Shown here: positions 29,268 through 37,682 of the stretch, piece after piece | How the letters are laid out: each line of letters opens with the position of its first letter | Position numbering within the stretch: the first letter of the stretch is position 1 | Assembly: GCA_026126025.1 (NCBI GenBank) | Contig: JAHCJZ010000005.1 | Location: 62,001-126,000 of the forward strand | Direction of reading: 5' to 3' | DNA from: Bauldia sp. | GTDB lineage: Bacteria > Pseudomonadota > Alphaproteobacteria > Rhizobiales > Kaistiaceae | Length of the DNA: 64,000 bases | Translations under genes and position numbers: made by a program | The notes under the pieces: model-generated | Seen by the model: the letters and a program-made list of their open reading frames with translations, nothing else | Databases searched by the model: none | What the model was told of the DNA's origin: nothing

Positions 29268-30047
29268 TCAGACCCGCGGAACCTTGCGGAAGAGCCGGAA
29301 GAAATTCTCGGTGGTGATTCCGGCGATCGCCTCCGGCGACACGCCGCGGATCTCCGCCAACACCTTCGCCGTCTCGACCACGTAGGACGGCTCGTTCCGC
29401 GCCCCGCGATGCGGCGTCGGCGCAAGGTATGGCGCATCGGTCTCGACCAGCAGCCGATCCTCCGGCACCAGCGCCGCGACTTCGCGGAGCGCCTCGGTCT
29501 TCTTGAAGGTGATGATGCCGGAGAAGGAGACGTAAAGGCCGAGCTCGACGCCGGTCATCGCCAGCGCCTTCCCCGACGAGAAGCAATGGAGGATGGCGGG
29601 GAAGGGCCCCTTCCCTGCCTCGTCGCGGAGGATCGCCGCCATGTCGTCGTCGGCGTTGCGGGCGTGGATGACGAGGGGAAGGCCGGTCTGCCGCGCCGCG
29701 TCGATGTGGCGGCGGAAGCCCTCCGCCTGCGCCTCGCGCGGCGCGTTGTCGTAGTGGTAGTCGAGCCCCGCCTCGCCGATCGCGACCACCTTGGGGTGCC
29801 CGGTCAGGCGGATCAGCTCGTCCGTGGTGATGTCGAGTTCCTCATGGGCGTTGTGCGGATGGGTGCCGACCGAGCAGGAGATGCGCGGATCGCTCTCGGC
29901 GACGGCGAGCACGTCGTCGAAGCGCCGCACCCGCGTCGAGATCGTCACCATGTGGCCGACGCCCGCCGCCACCGCCCGCGCGACGACGGCGGCGCGATCC
30001 TCCGCGAAATCGGGGAAATCGAGGTGGCAGTGGCTATCGACCAGCAT
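29268..30047 (-). CDS. tatD: TatD family metal-dependent DNase
   Basis: A 259-residue TIM-barrel hydrolase. The N-terminal MLVDSHCHLDFPDF has the first metal histidines, AIGEAGLDYHYDNAP carries the catalytic Glu, PLVIHARNADDD and HCFSSGKALA the middle histidines, and LVETDAPYLAPTPHRGARNEPSYV the final Asp. It belongs to the TatD/YcfH group of 3'-5' exonucleases. Spacing is 8 bases to metG upstream and 5 bases to the MBL gene downstream, which fits one transcript. Confidence 0.93.
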   Translation of the reverse strand: MLVDSHCHLDFPDFAEDRAAVVARAVAAGVGHMVTISTRVRRFDDVLAVAESDPRISCSVGTHPHNAHEELDITTDELIRLTGHPKVVAIGEAGLDYHYDNAPREAQAEGFRRHIDAARQTGLPLVIHARNADDDMAAILRDEAGKGPFPAILHCFSSGKALAMTGVELGLYVSFSGIITFKKTEALREVAALVPEDRLLVETDAPYLAPTPHRGARNEPSYVVETAKVLAEIRGVSPEAIAGITTENFFRLFRKVPRV

Positions 30048-30055
30048 CGCGGCAG

Positions 30056-31600
30056 TCAGGCAGGCTTGGCGGTTTCGGTTTCGATGCGCGGGAAAACGCC
30101 CTGCGGCGGCGGCAGCGTCGTTCCGGCCGCGAGCGGCGTTGCCAGCGCCGCGAAGTCACGGCGATCGGCGGGCTGCGCGAGGAGGTCGAGGAGGCGCGAC
30201 GCCGCGCCGGGCATCACGGGCTGGACGAGCACGGCGAAGATGCGAACCACCTCGGCCGTGACGTAGAGCACGGTTTCCATGCGCTGCGGGTCGGTCTTCC
30301 GCAGCTCCCACGGCGCCTGGCCCGCAAAATAACGGTTGGCATCCGCGATGACCGCCCAGATCGCGGCGAGCGCCTGGTGGATCTGCTGGCTCTCCATCGC
30401 TGGCCGGCAGGCGTCGAGAAGGCCGCGCGCCGCGGCGAGAATGATCTCGTCCTCGCCCTTGAGCGCACCCGCGTTCGGAACGACCCCGCCGCAATTGCGC
30501 GCGATCATCGACAGCGAGCGCTGGGCGAGGTTGCCGAGGTCGTTGGCAAGGTCGGCGTTGATGCGGGTGACGATGCCGTCGACACTGTAATTGCCGTCCT
30601 GCCCGAACGGGACTTCACGGAGGAAGAAGTAGCGCACCTGGTCGGCACCATAGGCGGCGATCAGGTCGAACGGGTCGACGACATTGCCGACCGATTTCGA
30701 CATCTTTTCCCCGCGGTTGAACAGGAAGCCGTGGGCGAAGACCCGCTTCGGCAACGGCAGTCCGGCCGACATCAGGAAGGCCGGCCAGTAGACCGCGTGG
30801 AAGCGCACGATGTCCTTGCCGATGACGTGAAGGTCGGCCGGCCAGTAGCGCCCGAACTGCGTCGCGTCGTCGGGGTAGCCGACGCCGGTGAGATAGTTGG
30901 TCAGCGCGTCGACCCAGACATACATCACATGCCGCGGGTCGTCGGGGACCTTGACGCCCCAATCGAAGGTAGTGCGCGAGATCGATAGATCGCGAAGGCC
31001 GCTCTCGACGAAGCTCACCACCTCGTTGCGGCGCTCCGCCGGTCCGATGAAGTCGGGGTTGTCGCGGTAATGCGCGAGCAGCCGGTCCTGGAAGGCGGAG
31101 AGGCGGAAGAAATAGCTCTCCTCCTCCACCCATTCGACCGGCGTGCCCTGCGGCCCGTAGCGCACGCCGTCGGCGCGAAGCTCGGTCTCGCCCTCCGCGT
31201 AATAGGCCTCGTCGCGGATCGAGTACCAGCCGGCATAGGTGTCCTTGTAGATGTCGCCGGCCTCCGCCATCCGCCGCCAGATCTCCTGCGACGCCTTGTG
31301 GTGGCGCGGCTCGCTGGTGCGGATGAAGGCGTCGTTCGAGCAGCCGAGCGCCTCGACCATTGCCTGGAACTTCGGCACGTTGCGGTCGGAGAGCTCCTTG
31401 GCGGAGATCCCTTCCCGCGCCGCGGTTTGCACCATCTTGATGCCGTGCTCGTCGGCGCCGGTCAGGAAGAACACGTCGTAGCCGTCGAGCCGCTTGAAGC
31501 GCGCCAGCGCATCGGTCGCCAGCGCCTCATAGGCGTGGCCGATATGCGGGGCGCCGTTCGGATAGGAAATCGCCGTGGTGATGTAGAATTTGGGCTTCAT
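30056..31600 (-). CDS. metG: Methionyl-tRNA synthetase
   Basis: A 514-residue class I synthetase of the shorter type without the C-terminal dimerisation domain. The HIGH motif is residues 19-22 in [16 protein letters not shown], and the KMSKS motif appears as [10 protein letters not shown] near residue 300. The anticodon-binding helices follow. The zinc-knuckle cysteines of the E. coli form are absent, which is normal for this subtype. It charges tRNA-Met for initiation and elongation. It is preceded on the same strand by holB (69 bases) and followed by tatD. Confidence 0.96.
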   Translation of the reverse strand: MKPKFYITTAISYPNGAPHIGHAYEALATDALARFKRLDGYDVFFLTGADEHGIKMVQTAAREGISAKELSDRNVPKFQAMVEALGCSNDAFIRTSEPRHHKASQEIWRRMAEAGDIYKDTYAGWYSIRDEAYYAEGETELRADGVRYGPQGTPVEWVEEESYFFRLSAFQDRLLAHYRDNPDFIGPAERRNEVVSFVESGLRDLSISRTTFDWGVKVPDDPRHVMYVWVDALTNYLTGVGYPDDATQFGRYWPADLHVIGKDIVRFHAVYWPAFLMSAGLPLPKRVFAHGFLFNRGEKMSKSVGNVVDPFDLIAAYGADQVRYFFLREVPFGQDGNYSVDGIVTRINADLANDLGNLAQRSLSMIARNCGGVVPNAGALKGEDEIILAAARGLLDACRPAMESQQIHQALAAIWAVIADANRYFAGQAPWELRKTDPQRMETVLYVTAEVVRIFAVLVQPVMPGAASRLLDLLAQPADRRDFAALATPLAAGTTLPPPQGVFPRIETETAKPA

Positions 31601-31669
31601 CGTCGCCGTCTGCCGTGCCGAACCGTCGGAAGTGCTGGCCGGCGAAGCGTTCGCCGGTCCCCGGTCGGG

Positions 31670-32737
31670 TCACATTCGGGTGGCGTCGGCGAGGGTCATG
31701 AAGATCTGCAGGACCACCTGCTTCCGGTCGAGGTTGAGTTCCTCGGCATCCCGGGTGGAAAGCGCGACCTTGTCCCATACGTCCGCCCATGAGGCAAGCG
31801 GAGCGCCGGTCACCGCAGGGCTCGGCGTAACGCCCCCAGGCTCCGCCTCGCGCCGGACCCGGCGGGACAGCCAGTCCTGGACGCCGTCGATGAAGCCGGA
31901 GAAGGCATCCTCGTTCCCCCTCCCCGACACCGCGTCGGCGAGCGCGTGGACGGCCTCGTAGTCGACCTCGGGCAGCGTCGCCGCAAGCTGCTGGAATTGC
32001 TGGTAGATCGCCACGCCTTCGCCCTGGAGCATCAGGATGGCGCGGCGAAGGCTGCCGCCGGACAGCTCGGCCGCCATGCGGCGCTCCCCGGCCGGCGCGT
32101 CCTCGCGCGCGGCGAGCGCGGCTTCGATCGCGTCGGCGGAGAGCGGCGGCAGATCGAGCTTGCGGCAGCGCGAGCGCAGCGTCGGGAGCAGCATGCCCGG
32201 CGTGTTCGAGACGAGGAGGAACAGCGAGCGCCGCGGCGGCTCCTCCAGCATCTTCAGGAGCGCGTTGGCGGCGTTGGGGTTCAGCTCGTCGGCATTGTCG
32301 ACGATGCAGATGCGCCACGCCCCCTCGCCCGGCGTCGAGCCGAAGAAGTGCTGGATACGGCGGACTTCGTCGACGGTCAGCGCCGTGCGGTAGCGCTTCG
32401 TCTTCTCGTCCCACGGACGGCGAAGGGCGAGAAGGTTCGGATGCGCGCCCGCCGCGATCTGGCGGAAGACGCGCTCGTCGGGCGCGACATGGAGCCCCTC
32501 GCCAGCCGCCGTGGCCGGGTCCGGGCGGGCGAGGATGAACCGGGCCAAGCGGAAGGCGAGCGTCGCCTTGCCGACACCCTTGAGCCCGCCGATGAGCCAG
32601 GCGTGGTGCAGCCGGCCGCCGGCACAGGCGTCGCGCAGCAGCGTCTCTACCTCGCGCAACCCGTACCATTCGCCCTGCTCCTCCGGCATCGGCCAGCCCG
32701 GCAGCGCGTCGATTGGCGGGATCTCGACGTCAGCCAT
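31670..32737 (-). CDS. holB: DNA polymerase III subunit delta'
   Basis: A 355-residue clamp-loader subunit. The P-loop region GGLKGVGKATLAFRLARFIL lies near residue 50, the Walker B-like stretch ICIVDNADELNPNAANALLK near residue 150 and the sensor segment TLRSRCRKLDLPPLSADAI near residue 190. The start ATG lies within the end of tmk (8-base overlap), the arrangement found in many bacteria. The subunit helps load the beta sliding clamp during replication. Confidence 0.92.
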   Translation of the reverse strand: MADVEIPPIDALPGWPMPEEQGEWYGLREVETLLRDACAGGRLHHAWLIGGLKGVGKATLAFRLARFILARPDPATAAGEGLHVAPDERVFRQIAAGAHPNLLALRRPWDEKTKRYRTALTVDEVRRIQHFFGSTPGEGAWRICIVDNADELNPNAANALLKMLEEPPRRSLFLLVSNTPGMLLPTLRSRCRKLDLPPLSADAIEAALAAREDAPAGERRMAAELSGGSLRRAILMLQGEGVAIYQQFQQLAATLPEVDYEAVHALADAVSGRGNEDAFSGFIDGVQDWLSRRVRREAEPGGVTPSPAVTGAPLASWADVWDKVALSTRDAEELNLDRKQVVLQIFMTLADATRM

Positions 32738-33443
32738 CGTTGCGCACCGGCCGCACGGCGAGGCGCTCGGCGACCGCCTGCCAGATCGCCGCGGTGACCT
32801 CGGATTCGGGACGGGAGGCGTCGACCACGACGCAGCGTTCCGGCTCCTGCCGGGCGATGGCGAGGAAGATGGCGCGGCGCTGGCGGTGAATGTCGGCCGG
32901 GTCGGCCTCGAAGCGGTCGGCGCCGGCATTGCGGCTCGCGGCGCGCGACAGGCCGATCTCGACCGGGAGGTCGAGGATGATGGTGAGATCGGGCCGGGTC
33001 TGGCCGACCGCGACGCGCTCCAGCGCGCGGATGATGCCGGGATCGACGCCGGCGGCGCCCTGATAGGCGCGGGTGGAATCGGTAAAGCGGTCGCAGAGCA
33101 CCCAGTCGCCGCGATCGAGCGCCGGGCGGATCAGCCGGTCGACATGGTCGGCGCGGGCGGCGGCGAAGAGGATCGCCTCGCCTTCGGCGCCGAGCGAGCG
33201 CGCCGCGCCGGAGAGGACGAACTTGCGGATCGCCTCGGCCAGCGGCGTGCCCCCCGGTTCGCGGGTGGCGATGACGGCGACGCCCGCCTTCTTGAGCCGC
33301 TCGGCGAGGCGGAGGAGCTGGGTGGTCTTGCCGCCCCCCTCCCCGCCCTCGAACGTGATCAGCCGCCCGGGGCGGCGCGGCCGGGCAGCGCGGGCACGAT
33401 CGCGGTCGATGGTGTCAGCCGCAGAGCTCAAGGGTCCTCGCAA
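32730..33443 (-). CDS. tmk: Thymidylate kinase
   Basis: A protein of about 237 residues with the P-loop FEGGEGGGKTTQLLRLAERL, the DRF motif in LCDRFTDSTRAYQG and the lid region RNAGADRFEADP. It phosphorylates dTMP to dTDP. The start is uncertain: no ATG precedes the conserved domain, and a TTG at 33443 is used, with a second TTG at 33431 behind a gagga sequence as alternative. The 25 or so residues before the fold are basic and look non-essential. It lies between rlpA and holB. Confidence 0.93.
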   Translation of the reverse strand: MRGPLSSAADTIDRDRARAARPRRPGRLITFEGGEGGGKTTQLLRLAERLKKAGVAVIATREPGGTPLAEAIRKFVLSGAARSLGAEGEAILFAAARADHVDRLIRPALDRGDWVLCDRFTDSTRAYQGAAGVDPGIIRALERVAVGQTRPDLTIILDLPVEIGLSRAASRNAGADRFEADPADIHRQRRAIFLAIARQEPERCVVVDASRPESEVTAAIWQAVAERLAVRPVRNDG

Positions 33444-33482
33444 AGGTCAGCGCCGCTGCCGACTATAGCCGCGAAGCGAGGA

Positions 33483-34550
33483 TTATTCGCGATAGGCGCC
33501 CGGTGCACCCGCCGCCGCGGCCGCGGCAATGACGGCCGCGACGCGCGATGAGGGGGTGATTGCCTTCACCGACCAGTAGGTGCCGTCTCCGCCGGCGGAT
33601 TCGGTGATGATCACCGTGCCATAGCCTTCGAGGGCCGCCGCGATGCCGTCCGCATTGGCGGGGTCGGAGAAGACGCCGATCTGCACCGTCGCCATCAAAG
33701 CGGGCGCCGGCGGCGCGCCGCCGGCAAGGGCCACCGCGGCCAGGATCGCCGGATCGGGGGCAGCCTCCGCCGCATAGGACCGGAGCTCCGCCGACATCAG
33801 CCGCGCCAGCGGATCGTCGTCGGTCACGAGGGCCGCGGGCGCGAACAGCTCCTCGGCATTGGCGAACGGGTTGTAGGCGAGCGGTGGCTGGCCGCTCGCC
33901 AGCGCCTCCGCCGCGTTGAGCGCCGTGCTCTGCTCGACGGTGGCGGCGTAGGCGAGCAGCGTCGGCTGGCGGCCGCTGCCCGGCGGCTGGTAGCTCGCCA
34001 TCAGCATGCGCTCGTCGTCGCCCTCCAGCGAAGCGCGGCCGACATAATCGACCTGCACCCGCGCGACGCCGCTGTCCATCATGCCGAGGAGGTAGGCGGC
34101 GCGCGCCGAGACGTCGATCACGCGGCTGGCGTGGAACGGTCCGCGGTCGTTCACCCGCACGATGATCGACGCGCCGTTCTGAAGGTTGGTGACCCGGACA
34201 TAGCTGGGCAGCGGCAGGGTCGTGTGCGCCGCCGACAGCCCGTTCATGTCGTATATTTCGCCGTTCGCGGTGCGATGGCCATGGAAGTCCGAGCCGTACC
34301 ACGATGCCATGCCGACTTCGGAATAGGACGGATCTTCCTCCGGGTAGTAGGTCCGTCCGTTGATCTCGTAGGGCCGCCCGACGGTCTCGTACCCTCCCCC
34401 GCGCGGCAGCGGCGCGCCGCGCATCGCATCGCCGATCTGCTGGAGGAGCCCGTCATTGCCGCAGGCCGCGAGCGTCGCGGCGACGCCCACCAGGGCCGCC
34501 ACCCGAAGGAGCCGGCGGACGGGGGCGAGCGGGCGACGGACCACTATCAT
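33483..34550 (-). CDS. RlpA family septal ring lipoprotein (lytic transglycosylase, SPOR domain)
   Basis: A 355-residue envelope protein. The signal ends in a lipobox VAATLAAC with the lipid-modified Cys30. The double-psi beta-barrel domain covers about residues 65-150, with ASWYGSDFHGHRTANGEIYD and the catalytic-region motif VRVNDRGPFHASRVID. A C-terminal SPOR-like domain starts at VQIGVFSDPANADGI. RlpA proteins cleave peptidoglycan strands lacking stem peptides at the division site. The ATG of MIVVRRP is chosen because it directly precedes the signal peptide. D-alanyl-D-alanine carboxypeptidase, often between rlpA and tmk, is absent. Confidence 0.9.
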   Translation of the reverse strand: MIVVRRPLAPVRRLLRVAALVGVAATLAACGNDGLLQQIGDAMRGAPLPRGGGYETVGRPYEINGRTYYPEEDPSYSEVGMASWYGSDFHGHRTANGEIYDMNGLSAAHTTLPLPSYVRVTNLQNGASIIVRVNDRGPFHASRVIDVSARAAYLLGMMDSGVARVQVDYVGRASLEGDDERMLMASYQPPGSGRQPTLLAYAATVEQSTALNAAEALASGQPPLAYNPFANAEELFAPAALVTDDDPLARLMSAELRSYAAEAAPDPAILAAVALAGGAPPAPALMATVQIGVFSDPANADGIAAALEGYGTVIITESAGGDGTYWSVKAITPSSRVAAVIAAAAAAGAPGAYRE

Positions 34551-34971
34551 GGCCGGGCCGCGCCTTGCCGGGCTCCGGCGGCTCGCGGTCTCACGATGCT
34601 GGCGAGCGGCGTGCTTCGCATCAATCCCCCAGCCCCGCGCGCCGCAAAACGCCGGCACGGCGAGGCTCCACCCCTCTGGCTTCCATCGGCACCGCCGACG
34701 ACCCGAAGCCGTTCTCAATCCTGGAAGTCACGCAACGCAGGCTCGGCGAAGCAGGCCCCGCCAAGTCCTCGCGGCATAGAAATCGAGCCGGACGGCCGGG
34801 TCAAGCGCGGTTTCGCGCGGCGGCAGATTTTTCATCCTTCCTTAAGGAGTGACACAAATCCGCCATTTTCGAGCGAGGCGAAACCGTCACGGGACTCAGG
34901 GTCATCGGGTGTGCCCCCGACGGATTTCGTCACGGAAACGTGACACAAGGGGCAAGGGATGATACTTTGAT
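34551..34971. other. Long non-coding stretch upstream of rlpA and the 35-kb accessory genes
   Basis: No open frame with family signals and no tRNA was found here. The right part is less GC-rich. It contains a short perfect hairpin gtcacg-gaaa-cgtgac at 34929-34944 and two occurrences of gtgacacaa (near 34850 and 34940). It must hold the divergent promoters for rlpA and for the gene at 35027, but no clear -35/-10 pair stands out. Confidence 0.5.
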
Positions 34972-35011
34972 AGAAGGTATATTGGCGTACAAGAAGGTAT
35001 ACTGGCGTACA
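34972..35011 (+). repeat. 20-base tandem direct repeat, two units
   Basis: Two adjacent 20-base units, agaaggtatattggcgtaca and agaaggtatactggcgtaca, differ at one position. They end 15 bases before the start codon at 35027, just ahead of the gaggt ribosome site. A directly repeated regulator-binding site is the simplest reading; alternatively the 5' untranslated region is involved. No further copies were noticed in the window. Confidence 0.75.
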
Positions 35012-35026
35012 AAAATGAGGTGCGTA

Positions 35027-35530
35027 ATGGAACGCTCGTTGCGGTGTCTCGGGGTCAGTTGCATTCTCGTCGCGGCACTTCTTGGCGGAACGGCCAGCGG
35101 CCAGGAGTATGAGGGGGACTTCGAACCCGGAGTCCTTCCGATACAGAACCGGCCCTTCGATCTTACGCTCGAAGTGACGACGGGCCTGAACGGGGAGCCG
35201 GTGCTCTCGCGAAACGAGTTCCTGCTTGCGCGGGGCGGGTACTATCGGCTGAATTTCGTATGCGTCGATGTCGAGGGCCCTGCTGGCACCTTCCGACTCG
35301 AAGCGACCCGCCTCCTGGAGGACTCCCATATTCGCCTCCTGGCCGTTCCGGTCGGCAGCGAGCAGATCGAGTTCTGGATGCAGGGCATGAGTTTCCGCGC
35401 GATTGAGTGTGACATCGCCGGTACCGCAAGCTTCAGTTTCCATCCCTTGCGCGGCGGTGTGTACGACATCATCGTGGTCGACAAGTCGGATCCGCCCCAG
35501 GAGGCACGCGCCCGCGTCATCGTCGAGTAG
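35027..35530 (+). CDS. Small exported protein of unknown function
   Basis: A 167-residue protein with a clear signal peptide (MERSLRCLGVSCILVAALLGG, cleavage probably after TASG or similar). The mature part looks like a single beta-rich domain: NRPFDLTLEVTTGLNGEPVLS, YYRLNFVCVDVEGPAGTFRLEA, and a closing YDIIVVDKSDPPQEARARVIVE. Two cysteines in the mature part (in FVCVD and IECDI) may form a disulfide in the periplasm. I recognise no family. The ATG at 35027 has a good gaggt ribosome site; an ATG at 35015 is in frame. GC is lower than in neighbouring core genes, and the tandem repeat lies just upstream. Confidence 0.7.
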   Translation: MERSLRCLGVSCILVAALLGGTASGQEYEGDFEPGVLPIQNRPFDLTLEVTTGLNGEPVLSRNEFLLARGGYYRLNFVCVDVEGPAGTFRLEATRLLEDSHIRLLAVPVGSEQIEFWMQGMSFRAIECDIAGTASFSFHPLRGGVYDIIVVDKSDPPQEARARVIVE

Positions 35531-35624
35531 CGAACCTCCGGGCACGACCTCACCTGCGCGGACGGGAGGGCCGCACGCGAAGAGCCTGCCAGGCCTTCCG
35601 GGTGGTACAGGAGGGAGATATTTC

Positions 35625-36326
35625 GTGTTGACCAGAAGCTATGCGATCGTTGCCGCCGCCGGTCTCATCGGTCTCGTCTTTGGTGGCGCGCCCGCCCTTG
35701 CTGCCAATTCGGACGACCTCGAGACGCTTTTCACCGCTGACCAACAATGCAGGGGTTGCGACCTCACGGGCGCCGATCTGACCGGTGTCGACCTGAGCAC
35801 CAGGTACCTGAAATGGGCCAATTTTTCCGGCGGGACCTTGAGGGAAGCAGACCTGAGCGGGGCGTATTTGTGGTATGCGAGATTTGAAGGCACCGACCTC
35901 ACGGGAGCCACGCTCGACGGTGCGCGCGTGTGGGATGCCTTCCTTACAGGCGCCGTGCTCGACAACGCCTCGCTGCAAGGAACGGTGTTCCGTGGGGCAA
36001 CCCTGCGCAACGCAACCCTGAGGGGCGCAAACGTCACGGGAGGTGACCTCTCGACCGTGAACCTGATAGGGGCCGACCTCACGGGCGCCGACCTCACTGA
36101 CGCGAACCTCGAGAACTCGTCGCTAGGCAGGGCGATATTCGTGGAGGCTACGCTTGCTCGCGCCAATCTCGCCTATGTTGGCCTCATCGGGGCAGACCTT
36201 ACCGGGGCAGACCTCACCGACGCCGACCTCACCCAGGCAGACCTGACTGACACCGTGCTCACCGGCGCAACCTTCTGCCGCACGACCATGCCTGATGGAA
36301 GCATGAACAACGAAGGCTGCCCCTGA
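35625..36326 (+). CDS. Exported pentapeptide-repeat protein
   Basis: A 233-residue protein. A signal peptide (SYAIVAAAGLIGLVFGGAPALA) is followed by a short linker and then, from Cys42-x-x-Cys45 in CRGCDLTGADLTG, about 35 consecutive A(D/N)LxX-type pentapeptides that should form a right-handed quadrilateral beta-helix. The tail has one more pair of Cys residues (ATFCRTTMPDG...NEGCP). Most known members are cytoplasmic, so an exported form is noteworthy; function is unknown. The GTG start lies nine bases behind a strong aggaggga site. It is 94 bases behind the small exported protein gene and may share its transcript. A related protein is encoded at 60878-62326. Confidence 0.85.
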   Translation: MLTRSYAIVAAAGLIGLVFGGAPALAANSDDLETLFTADQQCRGCDLTGADLTGVDLSTRYLKWANFSGGTLREADLSGAYLWYARFEGTDLTGATLDGARVWDAFLTGAVLDNASLQGTVFRGATLRNATLRGANVTGGDLSTVNLIGADLTGADLTDANLENSSLGRAIFVEATLARANLAYVGLIGADLTGADLTDADLTQADLTDTVLTGATFCRTTMPDGSMNNEGCP

Positions 36327-36399
36327 GCAGTTCACGATCCATGTTCGTGCAAGACAGACGGGCGCCTCGACTCGCTCCCGCCGCCAGTCAGCACCGGAC

Positions 36400-37455
36400 C
36401 TAGTCCTTGTTCGGCGGCTTGGCGGGATCGGCGTCCGCGCTGGGCCCCTTCCCGGCCTGAGCGTCCCCGCCGGCAAGCGGGAGCAGGATAGGGGCGAGGT
36501 AGTCGTGCGAGGCCCAGCCGGTGAGATCGCCGTAGCGGACATAGACGTAGCTCCCGCTCCGCTGGCCGAGGTCGAAGATGCCGCGCGCCAGCGGCGGGAT
36601 CGCGCCGACGCTCGGCGCGGTGGAGGACGGGCCGCTGCGCAGCACGAGGTTCGCGGCCTGATTGAGGTTCTGGTACTCGCTGGCGCCGCCCGAGGTCGGG
36701 ATCAGCATCGCCCGCGGAACCCAGCCGGTGACACCGGCGCCGCGCAGCGTCGCGACCTGCAGCAGCTCCTCGCCGTTGAAGCTGGCGGTGACGTTGAGAC
36801 CCATCAGCTCCGTGCCCGGCGGGAACGCCTCGAGCCGGCCGCCGCCGTCGAAGTTGGCATAGACCGGCATCGGCTGCTGCGGTGCGAGGAACAGCGGCCC
36901 GGCCAGCGGCAAGCCCGGCGCCGGCCCCGGTGCGGCGGGCGCCACGGCACCCTCGGCGTCGATGCTGTCGCAGATGGCGTTGAACCGGCCGATCGCGGCC
37001 GCGCTGCCGCCGAGCGCGATTGTGCGGCCGGGATTGTTGAACACCGCGACATCGACCGACCGCGCCGCCGCGAGAAGCCCCATCAGCCCATCGGACCGGG
37101 GTATCGTCAGCACCGGGTGCGGCCCGAACATCTCGCTGTCGACGACCACCGCGGTGCGGGTCAGCGCGGCATTTCCCGGCGCGCGGAACGTGACCGGGGC
37201 CTCGACGCCGGGCGCGAAACCGGACGCATCGACATAGAGCGTCAGCTCGACCAGGCCGCCTGCAGCGGCAAAGCAGCGGCCGGCAATCGCGATGTCGTCG
37301 CTCTGAGGCACGCCATAGGCGATCACGCCGACGCGGCCACCCGCCGCGGGATCGGAATGCTCGGAAACGAACCACTCTTCCTGCGCCAAAGCAGCCCCGC
37401 CCGCCGCCAGCAACACGCCGAGCGCCGCCACGAACATGAGAGCCGGCCGGGTCAT
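36400..37455 (-). CDS. Exported SH3-domain protein
   Basis: A 351-residue protein with a signal peptide (MFVAALGVLLAAGGAALAQ). Residues about 20-165 form a domain of unknown type that contains one Cys pair (GRCFAAAGG and AICDSID). A first SH3b-like segment begins near residue 195 (MPVYANFDGGGRLEAFPPGT), and a second bacterial SH3 domain is clear at NLVLRSGPSSTAPSVGAI...VRYGDLTGWASHDYL. Such domains often bind peptidoglycan or other envelope partners. The start is the ATG that precedes the signal peptide. It converges on the pentapeptide gene with 73 bases between them. Confidence 0.75.
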   Translation of the reverse strand: MTRPALMFVAALGVLLAAGGAALAQEEWFVSEHSDPAAGGRVGVIAYGVPQSDDIAIAGRCFAAAGGLVELTLYVDASGFAPGVEAPVTFRAPGNAALTRTAVVVDSEMFGPHPVLTIPRSDGLMGLLAAARSVDVAVFNNPGRTIALGGSAAAIGRFNAICDSIDAEGAVAPAAPGPAPGLPLAGPLFLAPQQPMPVYANFDGGGRLEAFPPGTELMGLNVTASFNGEELLQVATLRGAGVTGWVPRAMLIPTSGGASEYQNLNQAANLVLRSGPSSTAPSVGAIPPLARGIFDLGQRSGSYVYVRYGDLTGWASHDYLAPILLPLAGGDAQAGKGPSADADPAKPPNKD

Positions 37456-37555
37456 GGGGCGACTATCGCGACGGCCAAGGTCACGGTCAGCGCGCCTGCG
37501 ACGAACGCCGCGACCGAGGCGTATGGCTGACGTCGGCGCCTTCACATTTCACCCC

Positions 37556-37640
37556 CGTCACCCCGGCGAAGGCCGGGGTCCAGAGCAACTTGCCCGGCCT
37601 GCGTCCTGGGACCTGGATTCCGGCCTTCGCCGGAATGACG
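37556..37640. repeat. Palindromic repeat element, family B (copy 2, complete)
   Basis: The halves are cgtcaccccggcgaaggccg with gggtccag, and ctggattccggccttcgccg with gaatgacg, separated by about 30 bases. It lies between the SH3 gene and the CDF gene, both on the minus strand, and probably separates their transcripts. Confidence 0.85.
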
Positions 37641-37682
37641 AGAAAGGAAAACACCGCGGACAGGTCGCATGGCATCCGCGGA

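Noticed and set aside
37456-37530. A short hydrophobic reading frame ending in ATGA at the SH3 gene start
   Set aside because: It spans fewer than 30 codons after an upstream stop and has no usable start codon or ribosome site; it might be a remnant but cannot be supported.
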